Shown piece after piece: positions 22,162-34,804 of a stretch of 64,000 nt of DNA. This DNA is from Vitellaria paradoxa (Eukaryota > Streptophyta > Magnoliopsida > Ericales > Sapotaceae). Within the stretch, counting starts at the first letter, position 1. Each line of letters begins with the position of its first letter. The notes under the pieces were generated by a model, which was given only the letters and a program-made list of their open reading frames with translations, made no database searches and was not told the origin of the DNA. The position numbers were made by a program, and so were the translations under genes. The DNA is taken from the NCBI GenBank assembly GCA_019916065.1, contig CM034233.1, forward strand, positions 7,322,516 through 7,386,515. The letters run 5' to 3'.

Positions 22162-24370
22162 ATGATCGGATTTGATGAGTTAGAACCACTCAACAGTTGC
22201 CGTTCCTTTTTCAATGCAACTGCATGTAACATTAGAATATGCTTTACGAACAACTAATTCCTAGCATCACACACATACGTGTACATGTATTCGTGGAATA
22301 TTGTAATTGGAGGAAATTATTGGCGTATTATTTTTGCCGTTATTTTCAAACATTCCTTACTTGTTTGTACAGCATTAATTGCTCAAAAAAAGAAAGATTT
22401 CGCTGAAGTTGGATTAATCATAAAATTGTTAAATATTTGCTTTCGTCATTTTTGTACCTCTCAATCAATAGGGGTGGACACATAATTTTTAATTAATTTT
22501 AAAATAAATAAGAAAACCAAAGTTTAATGGGACAAAAGTAAACAGGTAAATAAAAGCAAAATCAATTGTCATGTAGTTTTTCAAATCAATAAAAATAATT
22601 ATGCTTGCTGAACATTTACTCGATTTGCCTGTGTTAATCAGAAATTAATTAATGCCAATTTAATAAAATACGAATGCAAAAATAATTACAGTAAATTATG
22701 TGGTAGAAACATTTATAAATTTCTCTCTTTTCCGCTGAACCATTAGCTTTGCATGTACGTAGGTACATGCATGGCAAGCTCAAAACTCAAGTATTTCCAT
22801 GCATGGTCCTGTCGGTGGCGTAGTTAGGCATTTTTGTTCCTACATCATGCGCCAAACTTATAGCTAGCCTGCATAGTAATCTACCAAGCCCAAACACTAA
22901 ATTAACCAACCTACATGAAGGAAAATGCTAGAGACAAGATTTTTTATTTTCTAAAAAAGTTAGAACTAGAATGACGTTGTAATAACATTTGAATAAAAAA
23001 AAAATATTATTTACCAAAAAATATAATGAAAAATTCACTAAAGATAAGATGCCAATGGTAATGTTATAACGAAAACATATTTTTATAAGTCACAATGTTT
23101 CACAACATTTTGATCATTTTTTTGGTTGTATACGATTACCATTGTCTTAAATGGGTAATTAAATATGCATTTTACCCACCACATGCCTTCTCTTTAATTA
23201 GTTTAAAAATCAATACGTAATTTTTTCGCATTTTGTACTAAAATACAAAGTTAATTGAATCTGTTAAATTTAATTGGATTAGGGCTTTATGTATCAAAAT
23301 TAGTTGAGTAAAAAAGATTTTCAATCAAAAATAAATCCATAAAATTACATTTTTATTCATTTTCATGTTACAAGGAAACACTATTTTATCTTTTCAAATG
23401 ATTTAATTTGTTTTTATTTTTCTAAACAATATTTTTTTGGATGATTACTTATGATTTTATATAACACGTGTGGCATAAATCTAATTAATTTAGTTTTTTT
23501 ATTAATTTTGCACTTTAATATTCAAATCAGGAAGGGATTAGATGTTAACTTTTGAATTAGAAGGGAATTAAGTATTTTTGGTCCAAACTATAAGAGGGTA
23601 AAATATAATTACCCCTTGTCTCAAAAATCCATTCAAAAAACTTTTTAAAGTCATTTACATTTCAATATTAATAAGAATAATTCTATATATTCAATTAAAA
23701 ATTTTAACCAGAATAATATAGCTTCTTTGTGAGTCAATCGTTAAATAAATAACTCATTAGCATAGTATTATATTATGAAATTTGTTATCAGGTGCCCAAA
23801 ATTATCCATTAAGTGTCAATAAAAATATGTCGTGTAATAATATTTTATACTTTTTTCATACATAATTCTATCAAAATGTGAAATATTATTAAATGATATA
23901 TATACTTATTGGCTTGGAGTGTCAAAAGTTTGATAGCAACTTGCAATAAATTATCCGATCAACCCTCCCATGTTTGCCATTACAGAGGTGCTAAGATGTT
24001 GAGCATATGAATGCTTGCCACGTGTTCCCAACCTGGATGCGTGCCACGTGTTCTGACGACCTCCTCTAGCCCTTAATTTGTGTCCCAAAACACCAACCTG
24101 TTAAAATGTATTTCTTGTTTATGAAAGACGCATATATTTTATAAGTGCATGTATATGACCTCAGAAAGTACATTTATGGTGAGTAGATTTGGGGTTGTGG
24201 AGTTAATTACTAGCTCTGACCATGCAGTGCCAAGCATGCATGCATGCGCGGATGAGCTTCCTTGTAAAATATCCTGCCAAATGCTCAAATAGAAAGACAT
24301 AAGTGGCAGTGCCAAACATTGATTCCCAACCAGCTGAACTCTACCCAACTGACAACTGATCTTGAGCTGA
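22162..24370. other. AT-rich intergenic stretch upstream of the SWEET gene
   Basis: No gene or clear repeat. The last 400 bases are less AT-rich and should hold the SWEET promoter. Two CACGTG-containing sites of the form CCACGTGTTC lie near 24019 and 24043 (G-box-like, bound by bZIP/bHLH factors in plants in general). A GCATGCATGCATG run sits near 24234-24247 (RY-type CATGCA). Confidence 0.4.
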
Positions 24371-24380
24371 TTATATATAG
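24371..24380 (+). promoter_or_regulatory. Putative TATA box of the SWEET gene
   Basis: TTATATATAG lies about 100 bases upstream of the SWEET ATG at 24471. That is a suitable distance for a TATA box with a 5' UTR of about 65-70 bases. A longer TA run at 24423-24450 lies within the presumed leader. Confidence 0.5.
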
Positions 24381-24470
24381 GAGATAGCGGAAGAGATTGG
24401 TTCTCTCAAGCTTCTCTGCAGCATATATATTTATATATATATATATATAGAAGAGAGCCTCGTTGAGAGA

Positions 24471-25062
24471 ATGTCTGTCTTAACTGTCCAACACTTGGCT
24501 TTGATGTTCGGGCTCTTAGGTATAATTATATAACTTTAGTTCAAGTTTTTCGTTAATTAATTAATTGATCCTAAAATTCACATTAATTAGTTTATTTAAA
24601 ATTTGTGAAACAGCTTTTTGCGATATTTGACCCTCAAATGTTTCTCTCTCTCTCTCTCTCTTTTTTTTTTCGTTTTTCATTTTTTGTAGGTAATATTGTG
24701 TCGTTCCTGGTGTTCTTGGCCCCACTGTAAGTTGTGAAATTAAATCAAGCATGCGTGCAATTCCATATTGTTTACTAATATATTTAATGAATTTTTCAAT
24801 TAATCAAATTTTGGTTTTAACCATGGTGATCTCTCCCGATTTTTAGGCCAACTTTTTACAATATTTGCAAGAAAAAATCATCAGAAGGGTACCATTCGAT
24901 ACCATATACAGTGGCACTTTTTAGTGCAACACTACTGCTGTATTATGCTTATCTCAAGACAAATGCTTATCTGATCATTAGCATCAATGGAATTGGAATT
25001 GTGGTGGAAGCAACCTACCTTATAGTCTACCTCATATATGCACCCAAGAAGGAGAGGGTAAA

Positions 25063-25117
<55 letters not shown>

Positions 25118-25778
25118 ATAGATGGAGATTCAATCTGCGTGCTTTAATTTGTATTGTGAAAATTCAAAAGAAATTATAAGAAAATAAAAATGCGGGTCCC
25201 CTTCTCATTAAGTAGCCTATACTCTGGAATTGAATTCGACTTGGAAGAATTTATGTTGTTAGAAGATGATTGAGAGTGGAGAGACTAACTAACACCCTAC
25301 AACCAAACTTTTAAGATTAAAAGTTTCCTAATTAGACAAAATAAAAAATTTAAAAAAAAAATCCTTCTGAAATATTAAATTTCTTTTGATAAATTTTCCA
25401 AACATAAATGTTTATTTTAACTTGAAAGCTATTATTGTTATTATTATTATTATTATTTACTCAAACATGTGAGACATAATTATATTTATAATTATGGACG
25501 GACCAATTAAAGATAAAAAAGTAATTGCTCTAAAGATTTGATAAATTGTACTAATTTTACTCTTATTTACTCATAAATTTTATTTTTGTCTCATCGTTAT
25601 TAAGCTGTATGTCACTTTTATTTTTCTTTTTATGTGGCTCCAATTCACTTAAAAAATGTAATTTTAACTTTAATAATTATAAATTTTGAGTATGTCTCTC
25701 TTCATGAATATAAGAATTAAGATCCTTAAAAATCTATATTTCAAAATCATCTCTTAGCCTATCAAATCTTTACAAACG

Positions 25779-25814
<36 letters not shown>

Positions 25815-26788
25815 CAAATAATAATAATAAGAAGGGTAAAAGAGAGTTACCAAAGGCAAATTATAATACAATTCTTGGCGTTTGTGTTGGCAGGCATTCA
25901 CAATGAGGTTGGTACTGATATTCAACGCGGGGGGACTCAGCTTGGTGATGCTCTTAACGATATTCCTCGTAAAGGGCCCAGAAAGAGTTGAAGTGTTCGG
26001 ATGGATATGCGCCGGTTTCAATCTTGCTGTCTTTGCTGCTCCTCTTAGTGTCATGGTAATTAATTAATAAAGCTATCTCTCTCTTTAGCAAAATACTATT
26101 TTAAAACATACAAAATTTTCAAATCATAATTGGTGATATTAATTGTAATAATACTTATATAATTAAGTAAAGAATATTTTAGTAAGTTCTCTTTTTTTTT
26201 TTTTTAAATGATAATCAAACAGGTATTTCAAATATATATATATATATATATAACCCATCTCTCAAAAAAAAAAAAAAAAAAGGAAATATTGACTTATTTT
26301 ATTGCGATAAATATTTTTGTTTGCGCAGAGGCAAGTGATAAAAACAAAGAGCGTAGAGTACATGCCTTTCATGCTTTCCTTCTGCCTCACTCTCTGCGCC
26401 GTAACTTGGTTCTTCTATGGATTTTTGGTGAAAGATTTCTACATTGCAGTAAGTACTGTAACAATCAATCCATTCTTCTTGATCTCCACCAAGACTTTGC
26501 ATATACATATATACATACATATATATATATATATATATAGGATTTTCATATATATATATATAAATTGATGATGGGTGTTGGTGAATGACTAATTAGGTGC
26601 CAAATGTGATGGGGTTTCTATTTGGAATCGCCCAAATGATATTGTATTTCATATACAAGGGTAAACAGAAGGATTCCAAGATGAATGTGAAGCTGCAGAC
26701 TCATGAGGGGGATAATACAAACATCAAACTGCGCTCAGCAGATTTGGAGATGAAGACCATTGTTTTCGATAGAAACCCACCTAGCTAA
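24471..26788 (+). CDS. SWEET: Clade III SWEET sugar transporter (six exons)
   Basis: Exons: 24471-24519, 24690-24726, 24847-25057, 25894-26055, 26329-26448, 26597-26788. All introns are GT-AG. Together they encode 256 residues. The 37-, 162- and 120-nt exons match sizes I remember for plant SWEET genes. Two MtN3/saliva domains (about residues 8-95 and 130-216) give seven membrane spans, with LAPLPTF in TM1, [11 protein letters not shown] after it, then [14 protein letters not shown] and [16 protein letters not shown]. SWEETs are bidirectional sugar uniporters; clade III members (SWEET9-15) move mainly sucrose at the plasma membrane and act in phloem loading, nectar, seed or pollen supply. The text resembles clade III. 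The cytosolic tail is short (about 40 residues), so the protein is smaller than the usual 270-300. The exact member is not assignable. Introns contain CT and TA microsatellites. Confidence 0.93.
25063..25117. repeat. (CT)n microsatellite in a SWEET intron
   Basis: A CT/TC run with a few interruptions starts immediately after the donor of intron 3. A shorter one lies at 24643-24661 in intron 1. Confidence 0.9.
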
Positions 26789-27403
26789 TTAATTGAATGA
26801 AGTGGGTCGAAGAAGACCAACTCTGCTGCATGCCTATAGACAGACTATCAGTGCTGTAGCTTGCTCGTATTTATTAGATTATTTAGAATAATGGACTTGA
26901 AGGAGCTATATATATATATATATGTATATGTATGCAGGGAATTAAATTAAATAAATTTCTTATTATAAGCGCTTTAGTTTAACTTTTTATTTTATTTATT
27001 TTTCTCTTCTGTTACATGTTTGATTTTCAGTATGTATTTATTGGTCAGCTCCTTGGCAATATAGAGATACAAACAAATTAACCTTATGGTTTGTACTAAT
27101 TTGATCTGATATAATTATATTCAGCACTTGATAATTGCTCCACTTTCACTATTTTTTTTTCTTTTTTTTGTGGGGTTCTTTTAAAGCTTCTAATTAATAT
27201 CCAATTTCAATTAAATATGATCGTAAACAATTAATTATATAAAAATAGAAGTTCAAGTTGGTTTCGTTTACGACTGGGGATCTCTTCTGCAGGATTTCGA
27301 AGAGAGGATCTCGTTTCTAGACTTTAATTCCGTCGAATCGCATTAATTTTTTATGAAAACGAGAATTACTCCATTGTCGCTTCCTATTAGTTTATACGAT
27401 TAA
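26789..27403. other. 3' flank of the SWEET gene
   Basis: Presumed 3' UTR followed by AT-rich intergenic DNA. AATAAA-like signals are at about 26949-26955, but the poly-A site cannot be fixed. Confidence 0.4.
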
Positions 27404-27741
27404 CAAACCGTTTGGAGGCTCAAAAATTAGTAAAAAATTTTATAATTTTTGGTGTATTTAGTAGAGTCATAATTTTTCTCATTTTTTTACTTTATTACAG
27501 TAAAAAATAAAATCAAAAGTTTTATTAAACACATAAAAATTATTATTTTTTTACTCTATTACAGTAAAATAACTTACCAAACACACAAAAACTTACCACT
27601 TTTTTGTTTTGTCATAGTAAAAAACTTACCAAACACCTAAAAATTATAAAAAAATATTAAAATTATACTTTGTTCCACTAAATATACAAAAAATATCAAA
27701 AGTTGAGATTTTTTATTTTTTTCTAACATCCAAACGGCCTC
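27404..27741. mobile_element. MITE, GTTTGGAGG family copy 2
   Basis: A 338-bp element between TAA at 27401-27403 and TAA at 27742-27744. The ends are CCGTTTGGAGGCTCAAAAAT on the left, and GGCCGTTTGGATG as the reverse complement of the right end. The interior (TTACAGTAAAAAATAAAAT, CCAAACACACAAAAACTTAC) matches the element at 9299-9732. A TWA target site fits Tourist/PIF MITEs. Confidence 0.65.
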
Positions 27742-27744
27742 TAA

Positions 27745-30700
27745 TTGATTTTATGCAATGGATAATTTTTATTAATTATAGGCAACCATCTCAAAAAAAA
27801 GGGGGGGGGGGGGAATTTTGTTCGACACCAAATGATCTTGATTCCTGAGTTGGGACCAAAAACCCAAATTAAGTTGATTTTTGGGCTGTGATAGGTAGAA
27901 AATTTCTCGTCAGGACCCTTTTCATTTGATGTATAAAAAAATAAAATTTTTAATAATTTTTAATTTAACGTTGTCGTGCGTCACTTCTGATAAAAAAGTT
28001 ATTTATTCAGTAAAAATTTAGGCATCATTTGAAACTTCAAAAAATTTTATAAATTTTTATAAATTTTTTGTTATATTAACTTTTTTTTTCATTACACAAA
28101 TTACGAATTCATAACTTTTTTCACTTTATTTCATTTTTTTCATTTTTTATTACGCCACACGCACTCAAAGAAGTTCAAAAAGTTTGGAGCGGATTGGGCG
28201 CACCAAATAGGGCAACTTTGCTTTTTTTTTTTTTTCTTGGACACGTATGACTTTAGTTAATATTTCGATACTTGATAAAAATTTACAAAAGTTAAAAAAA
28301 GTTAAAAAATTTAAAGAAAATTTGTAAAAGTCTAAAAAAATTATAAAAAGTTAATAAAAGTTGATTTTGTATTTAGCAAAAAAAATTTTAAAAAATTAGT
28401 AAAAGTTAGTTTTTTTATTTTTATTTTTGTTGGTGGGCGAAATGCTACCAAAGTTAGAAAAAAAAATTGAGAAAAAAAAAGAAAAATTTAGTAAAAATTG
28501 AAGAAAACTGAAAAAAGTTAATTAATAAAAAAAAGTTAGAAAAAATTTGAGGAAAATAGAGAAATTTGGCTAAAATTGAAGAAAACTGAAAAAAAGTTAA
28601 TAGAAGTTGGAGAAAGTTAAAAAATTAACGAACAATTAAAAAAATTATATAAAGTTGATAATTTGTTAAAAAAAATGTAAAATTTAGTGGTGACAATGAC
28701 AAAAAAGGGGAAGCAATATCGTGACGTCGGTTTTATGAATCGTCAAATCAAAATTAAACGGTTTAAGATAAAAATAGATTTAAAAATTTTTATTAAAAAT
28801 TTTTAAATTTATTTTTATTGTGACGGGTCAAATTTTAATTTAATAAATCGTAGGACCGTTGTCAAAGTCTAACATCCCATGTAATGCGTGGGGTGCACTG
28901 CATCTGATGGTGAGAGGTGCGCTGCATACTGCAGGAATCCCACTCATAAAATTGGCTCGACAAAAGCCCCCTACCAATTTTAAGGCAATACAAGATTTTC
29001 GCCGGTAAAAAACTCATTTGGGATCACTTTATTATATAACTTTTGGCGCTTTTGATTATGGATTAAAGTAGAAGATAACAAAATAATTTTAATAGAAATA
29101 ATGCGTAGAAAAGTCCTTAAATTTATACTCAATATATGAATAGATTTTTATTGTTTAATTTATAATAATTCTATTATAAATCAAAAAATAATACATAAAT
29201 AAATCTCTTAATTTATACTTAATATACAAATACACTTTTATAGTTTAGTATGTAACAATTTCATTTTATTTAAAACTTAAGTAATACGTTGACAAGAACC
29301 AAAATTTTAATGTTTTAGCTTAATACAAGGCAGCGGGAGAAAATTGTCTCACTTAATATTTGACACCTTTCAACTCTTACTATTAAACCACTATCAACAA
29401 ATACTTGATAATTTTGTTAAATTATATTTGTCTAAGTTAATGTAGAGTTTTAATTGCAAAAAGTTAGGAATTGTAAAAAAAGTGGGGGTAATACTATTTG
29501 TTACGTTGAATGACTTATTTTTTTTGACTTATTTTTTTTTTTTTTTAAGTGGGTCTTGTATCCTCATTTTCACTGCTTTACATCTAGGGATATATTTGTA
29601 TATTGAGTGCATGTTCAGGAGCTTATTTATTCATTATTCTTTTGACTTAAAGATGAAACTGTTGCAAATTAAATAATAAGCGTGCATTTGTACATTAAAT
29701 ATAGATTCGAGAGCTTATTTATTCATTATTCCTTTTTATGTTTTATCATAATATTTAATTATACTTTGTACTTTCTTTGGGATGATATTTATGATGAAAT
29801 GTCATATATAATGTGATCTATATTCAATGGAAGATGATATTAGGTGTATGTAAGAGGTTTATACACTTTTAAAAAAAATGTCGAAGACTTATTTATTTAT
29901 TATTCCTTAAATCAGGAATGAAACTATTGTAAATTGAACTATAAGAATACATTTGTATGTTAAATATACATTCAAGAGCTTATTTATCCATTAATCTTTT
30001 TAAATTTTCATCTAATGTTTAATTATATATTTATATATATTTTTTAATTTTTATCTAATGTTTAATTATATATATATATTTTTTATTTTTTTGGTAACTC
30101 AAAACTTGAGGTAAGAAAGGTCCATCACATCTACCTTACCTCGCTAAATTGGGGGTAAGCCGCCAGCTCCATAGTATCGTCTGGTCAATTAAGATTATAA
30201 TTTCAGCACATTTTGAATTTAAAATTTTGAATTTAGAGTTCATCCCACACCCTTCTTGATCAATGGACTACTCTCTCTGAGATAATTTTTATGATAAAAT
30301 GTCATATATAATGTAATTTAAATTCAATGGAAGATGTTATTAAGTTAAAATACAAAATAGTAAAAAATAGTATAAAAATTAAAAATAAAATATTATTTCT
30401 AATCTAACCTCATATTTCATTAAATAAACACATAATCTATTGATTATTAGATGTGCGTATACCCACTATGTGTGTGATATTTTCCTTTTCAAGTAAATAT
30501 ATATATTTTTTAATTTTAAATACATTTCTAAAAAATATAAATAAAAATTATCGAAATACTTGTAAAATTTAGATAATTAGTTTTAAATAGCATTTAAGTA
30601 AGTAATTTGTAATTAAATTATATTAAAAAAATAAAATGTAAATATACTAAGTGACTAAAAAGGGTATTTAAAGAATATTAAAAATAAAAAATTAAATTTA

Positions 30701-30918
30701 CTTAATTAAGTGATAATTATTAAAAAAAATTTATTCATACAAAAAGTATTAATAGTTATAGAAAATTGACCAATATTAATGAAAGAAACTAAAAATTCCA
30801 TCAAAATTGAAGATGCATTAATTTTGATGAATTACTTTTTATTCTTTACCGAATATAACAGTATAGATTTATGCTTAAATCCAGCTTGATTCAACAAATT
30901 TTATATATGATGGAAAAT
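27745..30918. other. AT-rich intergenic stretch
   Basis: No gene recognised. It contains a G run at about 27803-27812 and a long low-complexity A-rich part (about 28255-28690) made of AAAGTTAAAAAA-like units. An imperfect palindrome lies around 28715-28860 (GTTTTATGAATCGTCAAAT... and its diverged complement). Diverged repeats around 29480-30000 and 30020-30080 share TTATTTATTCATTATTC and TTAATTATATAT text. Confidence 0.5.
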
Positions 30919-30921
30919 TAA

Positions 30922-31230
30922 GAGTTCATTTGGTTTATTTTTTTATTTTTGTTTTTTATTTTTATTTTTAATTTTCTGTTTCATACTTATTTGTCATTTT
31001 GAAAATAAGAAAAACAGGTATAACGTGTTTGATCACTTATATTTTTAAATTTTATTTTAAAAAATAGAAAATGAATTTACACATAAAATAAAAAATAACC
31101 AAAAGTCATTTTAAGCATTTTTAATTTAAAACAAAAAAAAATCTCAAAATAAGAAAACAAAACATCTTTTATTTCCTTATTTTGATCATAAAACAGAAAA
31201 TAGAAAATAAAAAATTAAACCAAATGGCAC
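30922..31230. mobile_element. Tourist-like MITE, CATTTGGTTTA family copy 2
   Basis: The ends are GAGTTCATTTGGTTTA and, as the reverse complement of the right end, GTGCCATTTGGTTTA. A TWA trinucleotide stands at each border. The interior (TTTACACATAAAAT, AAAAGTCATTTTAAGC, AAAACAGAAAATAGAAAA) matches the element at 10742-11078, so both derive from one family. Confidence 0.7.
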
Positions 31231-31414
31231 TTAAATTACTCAAATCAATTTGGCTGAAATATTTATTAATCACCAAACAAGTCACCAGGTAATTAACCGC
31301 GATGTGCCAAAATATTCCCAGATCTTGAGTACGAATTTAACGATTAAGATGGCAATGAAAACGAAGTGCAAGACACAGTAGCGCAAAACGAAAATTAAAC
31401 CAGTCGTTTGCCGA

Positions 31415-32245
31415 TTAAGCTGCTTGTGATTCACGGTGGTGGCGGTGTTTCTTGTTATTGTGCATCCACACCTTCAAAACCTGTCGCTTTACCCCAACTT
31501 CAGCGTAGAACCTTCGGGCTTCCTCATCGTCTTCCCTTGGTATCCTCCACCCCGCTTTCTCTGCAAACTCCATTATCCTCCTCTTCTGCTCCTCCGTGAA
31601 TTTTGTCCTGAACCGCTTCTTCGACAATACTACCGCGGGAGCCGAAGCCGCAGCCGCAGCCGCAGCCGGAGGCGGCGCCGCATTTGACCGATGGAAGTTG
31701 AGATCTTCGCCCGAAGACTCAGTGCCCCAGCTGCCGCCGCCACAGAAGGCCATTGTCACCGGTGGAACGATTTGAATCAAATGGCTGGTGTGCATGCCCA
31801 CTGGGATTCTCGGATGCTGCTTGAGCGGTGGTGGAGATGGCAATGGCGGAGGGAGCCGGAGCGGATGCAACATTGCGCCGCCGTGGTCGGCCTCTTTCCG
31901 GTGGAAGTTGCGGTGGCACTTACAAGCCGCACACTTGAGAGCTTCGGAGGTGCCGTCGTCGCCGCTCGGCATGAAATCGCCGCAGCCATCGAGGACATTT
32001 CCGCCGACGCTCGCCGCGTGGTTCTTCAGGCATTCCCGATATCTGACACTCGATCCGCTTGATTTCTTTTGAATCCTTTCACCGCCTTCGATTAGCTGAT
32101 CTGTGTTTAGGCATCTACCTCGAGCAGCTGGCGATGGATTTTGTTGAAGATGAAGACGATCTAGGGTTTCGGACGATTCTCTAAAGGTAGGGTTATAACC
32201 CGAAGCTGCTTCTTGCCCTTTCAATTCCATTTCTTGGCACCGCAC
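31415..32245 (-). CDS. Zinc finger-homeodomain (ZF-HD) transcription factor
   Basis: The ORF encodes 276 residues without introns, as is usual for plant ZHD genes. The ZF-HD dimerisation domain spans about residues 67-118, with VRYRECLKNHAASVGGN, DGCGDFMPSG and CAACKCHRNFHRKE. Its Cys/His ligands include C72, H76, C88, C105, C108, C110, H111 and H115. A spacer rich in Pro, His and Ala follows. The homeodomain spans about 208-270: KKRFRTKFTEEQK, then GWRIPRED, then a recognition helix with RQVLKVWMHNNKKH. ZHD proteins form dimers through the finger and bind ATTA-type sites in the nucleus. Subgroup assignment is not possible with certainty. A second ATG six codons in (MELKGQE) could be the true start. 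GC content is far above the flanks. A (GA)n tract at about 32520-32552 lies in the upstream region. Confidence 0.94.
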   Translation of the reverse strand: MRCQEMELKGQEAASGYNPTFRESSETLDRLHLQQNPSPAARGRCLNTDQLIEGGERIQKKSSGSSVRYRECLKNHAASVGGNVLDGCGDFMPSGDDGTSEALKCAACKCHRNFHRKEADHGGAMLHPLRLPPPLPSPPPLKQHPRIPVGMHTSHLIQIVPPVTMAFCGGGSWGTESSGEDLNFHRSNAAPPPAAAAAAASAPAVVLSKKRFRTKFTEEQKRRIMEFAEKAGWRIPREDDEEARRFYAEVGVKRQVLKVWMHNNKKHRHHRESQAA

Positions 32246-34138
32246 GCATTAATAGGTTGTAGTAAATCTCTGATTTCTGCTAAGCTTCACAAAAGTTTCT
32301 CACATCACATAAATCAGTATTTTAGAAGCACACCCAGACACTTTGATTATAATCAGAAAGTAGCTTAACGAATTAAATCTCATCCTCTCTGCCTCTTTCT
32401 GCATCCTAATTTTCAACTTTTAGGTATTAAACTAAACCCACCAATGCATTTCTTAAAATTCAACAGTATTTCACAAACCAAGGCATTTTACATAGATTTG
32501 TGTGTATATATATATAATGTAGAGAGAGTGAGAGAGAGAGAGCTAGAGAGAGAGGCTTTTGGGGGTAAAACTTGAACTGCTTCAGTGCTACCAACAAGCC
32601 GACTATGGAATCCAACAAGGGACAGGACGGTTGCTTGTGGTGAAGCTAAAGGGGTGAGAAAAAGTGAGAAACAACTGCTGGGAAGTGATGAAAATTTGAG
32701 GAATACTAGTGAGCTAAAAACAACCGACAAGCCCATGTTCAGACCTCACCCACTCCTCTGACACTTCCCCTGGCCCTCCATCATCATCATCGTCGTCTCC
32801 TCTCCTTAATTATTGATTGCCTCTTACTGTTTGTTGTCACTGCGAACTCTAGGGTACTTCCATTTTTTGGACACCCTCCAAAATGATGCAAAGAGGCGAT
32901 TCTGTGAGATTTGATTCGACATGACTCTCCTTTTGCTACCTCTAATTCTCGGACAAATCCCAAACTTAATTTCTTGTTAAGTTTCCAAGTGAAGATGATA
33001 TTACTGTTATTACACATTGCATTAGAGACTAATCAGCTCAGAATCATAAAGAGTGTAAAATCGCACGGTTGGTCCACAGTCTACAGTTGTCCCCTCTCTC
33101 TCTCTGAACTGTGCTTTGGTACTTTCAATTTTTTTTTTTTTACCAAATGCAAAGTGTGAACAGAGCCACAATTTATCAGACAATAGGAATCATTTAAAAA
33201 TCATCTAATTATGCAAAAAAAAAAAAAAAAAAAAAAATGCTCAATGCTGTTGCCAATAATGGTGGCTTCTACCATAAATACATGAACTCATTAAATTCTT
33301 AGGGAAATTATGCATTACCAAGTGCTGTCTGTATAACGAAGCATCAACATTTCTTGGTGGGAATTAAATGGGGTGGGTTTTAACTTCAGGTTGGGCTCAA
33401 AGTACGCCATGTGAAGCTTGGGCCTCGTCATGATAGTCATATACTCATATTCAATTTGGGCGTTTTGAGGCTTGATTAAGGCAACGTTTGGAGTCAAAAT
33501 AAAATAATACAAAATTCTACAAATCTCTACAAATACAAATTATGAGATAGTAAAATTTAAATTCTCTACTCACTGTACTACTCACTGTACAAAGTATGGT
33601 ACATTAACTTTTACAATTTTATACAATTTTGTACATCTCCAAACACACTCTAAGTCTAGCACGGGAAAATATGAAACCCATGCCCAGCTTACTGGGCGAT
33701 ATTCACTTCCAAGTTTGTTTCCTCTGTCAACCCAAAATTCATGTGATGAAGTAATAAGGTTCACGGTTTTGCCATAAATTAGTAACCATGGCCAGAAACC
33801 ATTATACCTTAGCCCAATTTAAATTAATTGGAGTTTTAAATCTTTATTCCATACTCACTTCGATTCTATTATACACAAATTTTTGCTGAGTTAAGCCCAC
33901 TTAGAGTGCACCCCCTATATAAACACTAGGGTGGTTGTAAACCCTAAAATCTAGGAAGTTTCAATTTTTTTTAGTTTCCTAAAATACCTTTCAATCATTC
34001 ATTAAATTCAAATTTAAAATCAAATAATATTTAAAATTATCCCTAATTAAGTCATTTTATAAATTTAAAAATTTTGAACACCACATTATTTTACTTTTAT
34101 ACTTCTGATTAAATTATAAGAAGTGATAATCATGTACA
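32246..34138. other. Intergenic stretch upstream of the ZF-HD gene
   Basis: Promoter and presumed leader of the minus-strand ZF-HD gene. It contains a GA-rich tract (about 32520-32552), a TA run (about 32507-32517) and an A run (about 33215-33237). The stretch 33484-33660 has inverted AT-rich text beginning AACGTTTGGAGTC and ending CCAAACACAC, probably another MITE remnant. No gene recognised. Confidence 0.4.
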
Positions 34139-34154
34139 TTATGTATGCACATAT

Positions 34155-34419
34155 TTTCTGGGGTCGGGGAGAAATCCGCAGTCGCTACCCATGAGTGCAC
34201 ACTGGGTGAAGTCCGTCCCGTAGACCTAGCCGGCAAAGAACCATGAGGAAGTAAACCAGCCTAGGCAAGTTCTGGCTGACCGGCTCAGCCAAGAAAGCTG
34301 TTAGATGGCCCTTCACAATTAGAGAAATGACTGCCCTCAAGAGAAGTCGAACTCGGGTCCTATTGGTCCCAGGCCCTTTAGCCTGTCATCTGAACCAACT
34401 TGACTACCCCTTTCGGGGC
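34155..34419 (-). mobile_element. tRNA-derived SINE with 16-bp target duplication
   Basis: The 265-bp body is much richer in GC than its flanks. Read on the minus strand, the 5' end near 34419 has an A box (TAGTCAAGTTGGTTCAGA, about 34389-34406) and a B box (GACCCGAGTTCGACTT, about 34345-34359). A tRNA-unrelated body follows and ends near 34155. The flanks are TTATGTATGCACATAT (34139-34154) and TTATGTACGCACACAT (34420-34435). This is a 16-bp target-site duplication with two C/T differences, as expected from LINE-driven retroposition. There is no protein coding capacity. Confidence 0.85.
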
Positions 34420-34435
34420 TTATGTACGCACACAT

Positions 34436-34804
34436 CTAGTATTATAAAAACCCGGAGATGGAGGTTCCATAGCCCAGTTTGACTTGGAAGGGACCAAAGT
34501 CAAGGATTTCTTATAGGATTGGTACTTAATTTTTTCCAAAAGCAAATTTGATGAATTACAGGATAATAGATATAAATTTAAATAGGTTTTAGGTGAAGTA
34601 AGCGTAACATTATTTCACAAGTCGTGGGTCAATATCGCTCTAAAAGTAAAAAGGGATCAAGCTATTCTCTTTAATTACAAAACTATCATATGCTAACTTC
34701 AAGTTTTGTTATTGTAGAATGTTAATTTACAAAACTGAACTTTTAGTTATTGAGAGGCCATATCTATAATCAAGTCATTAAGGCAAAGCTTGTGCATTCT
34801 ATTC
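34436..34804. other. Short intergenic stretch
   Basis: Presumed 3' UTR and flank of the acyl-AMP ligase-like gene. Nothing else seen. Confidence 0.4.

Noticed and set aside
26208..26568. Frames of 73-110 residues overlapping SWEET exon 5
   Set aside because: They run through TA repeats and introns. The real coding piece is the exon 26329-26448.
31436..32072. Several long open frames on both strands over the ZF-HD gene
   Set aside because: GC-rich sequence keeps other frames open. Only the minus frame with the zinc-finger and homeodomain motifs is meaningful.
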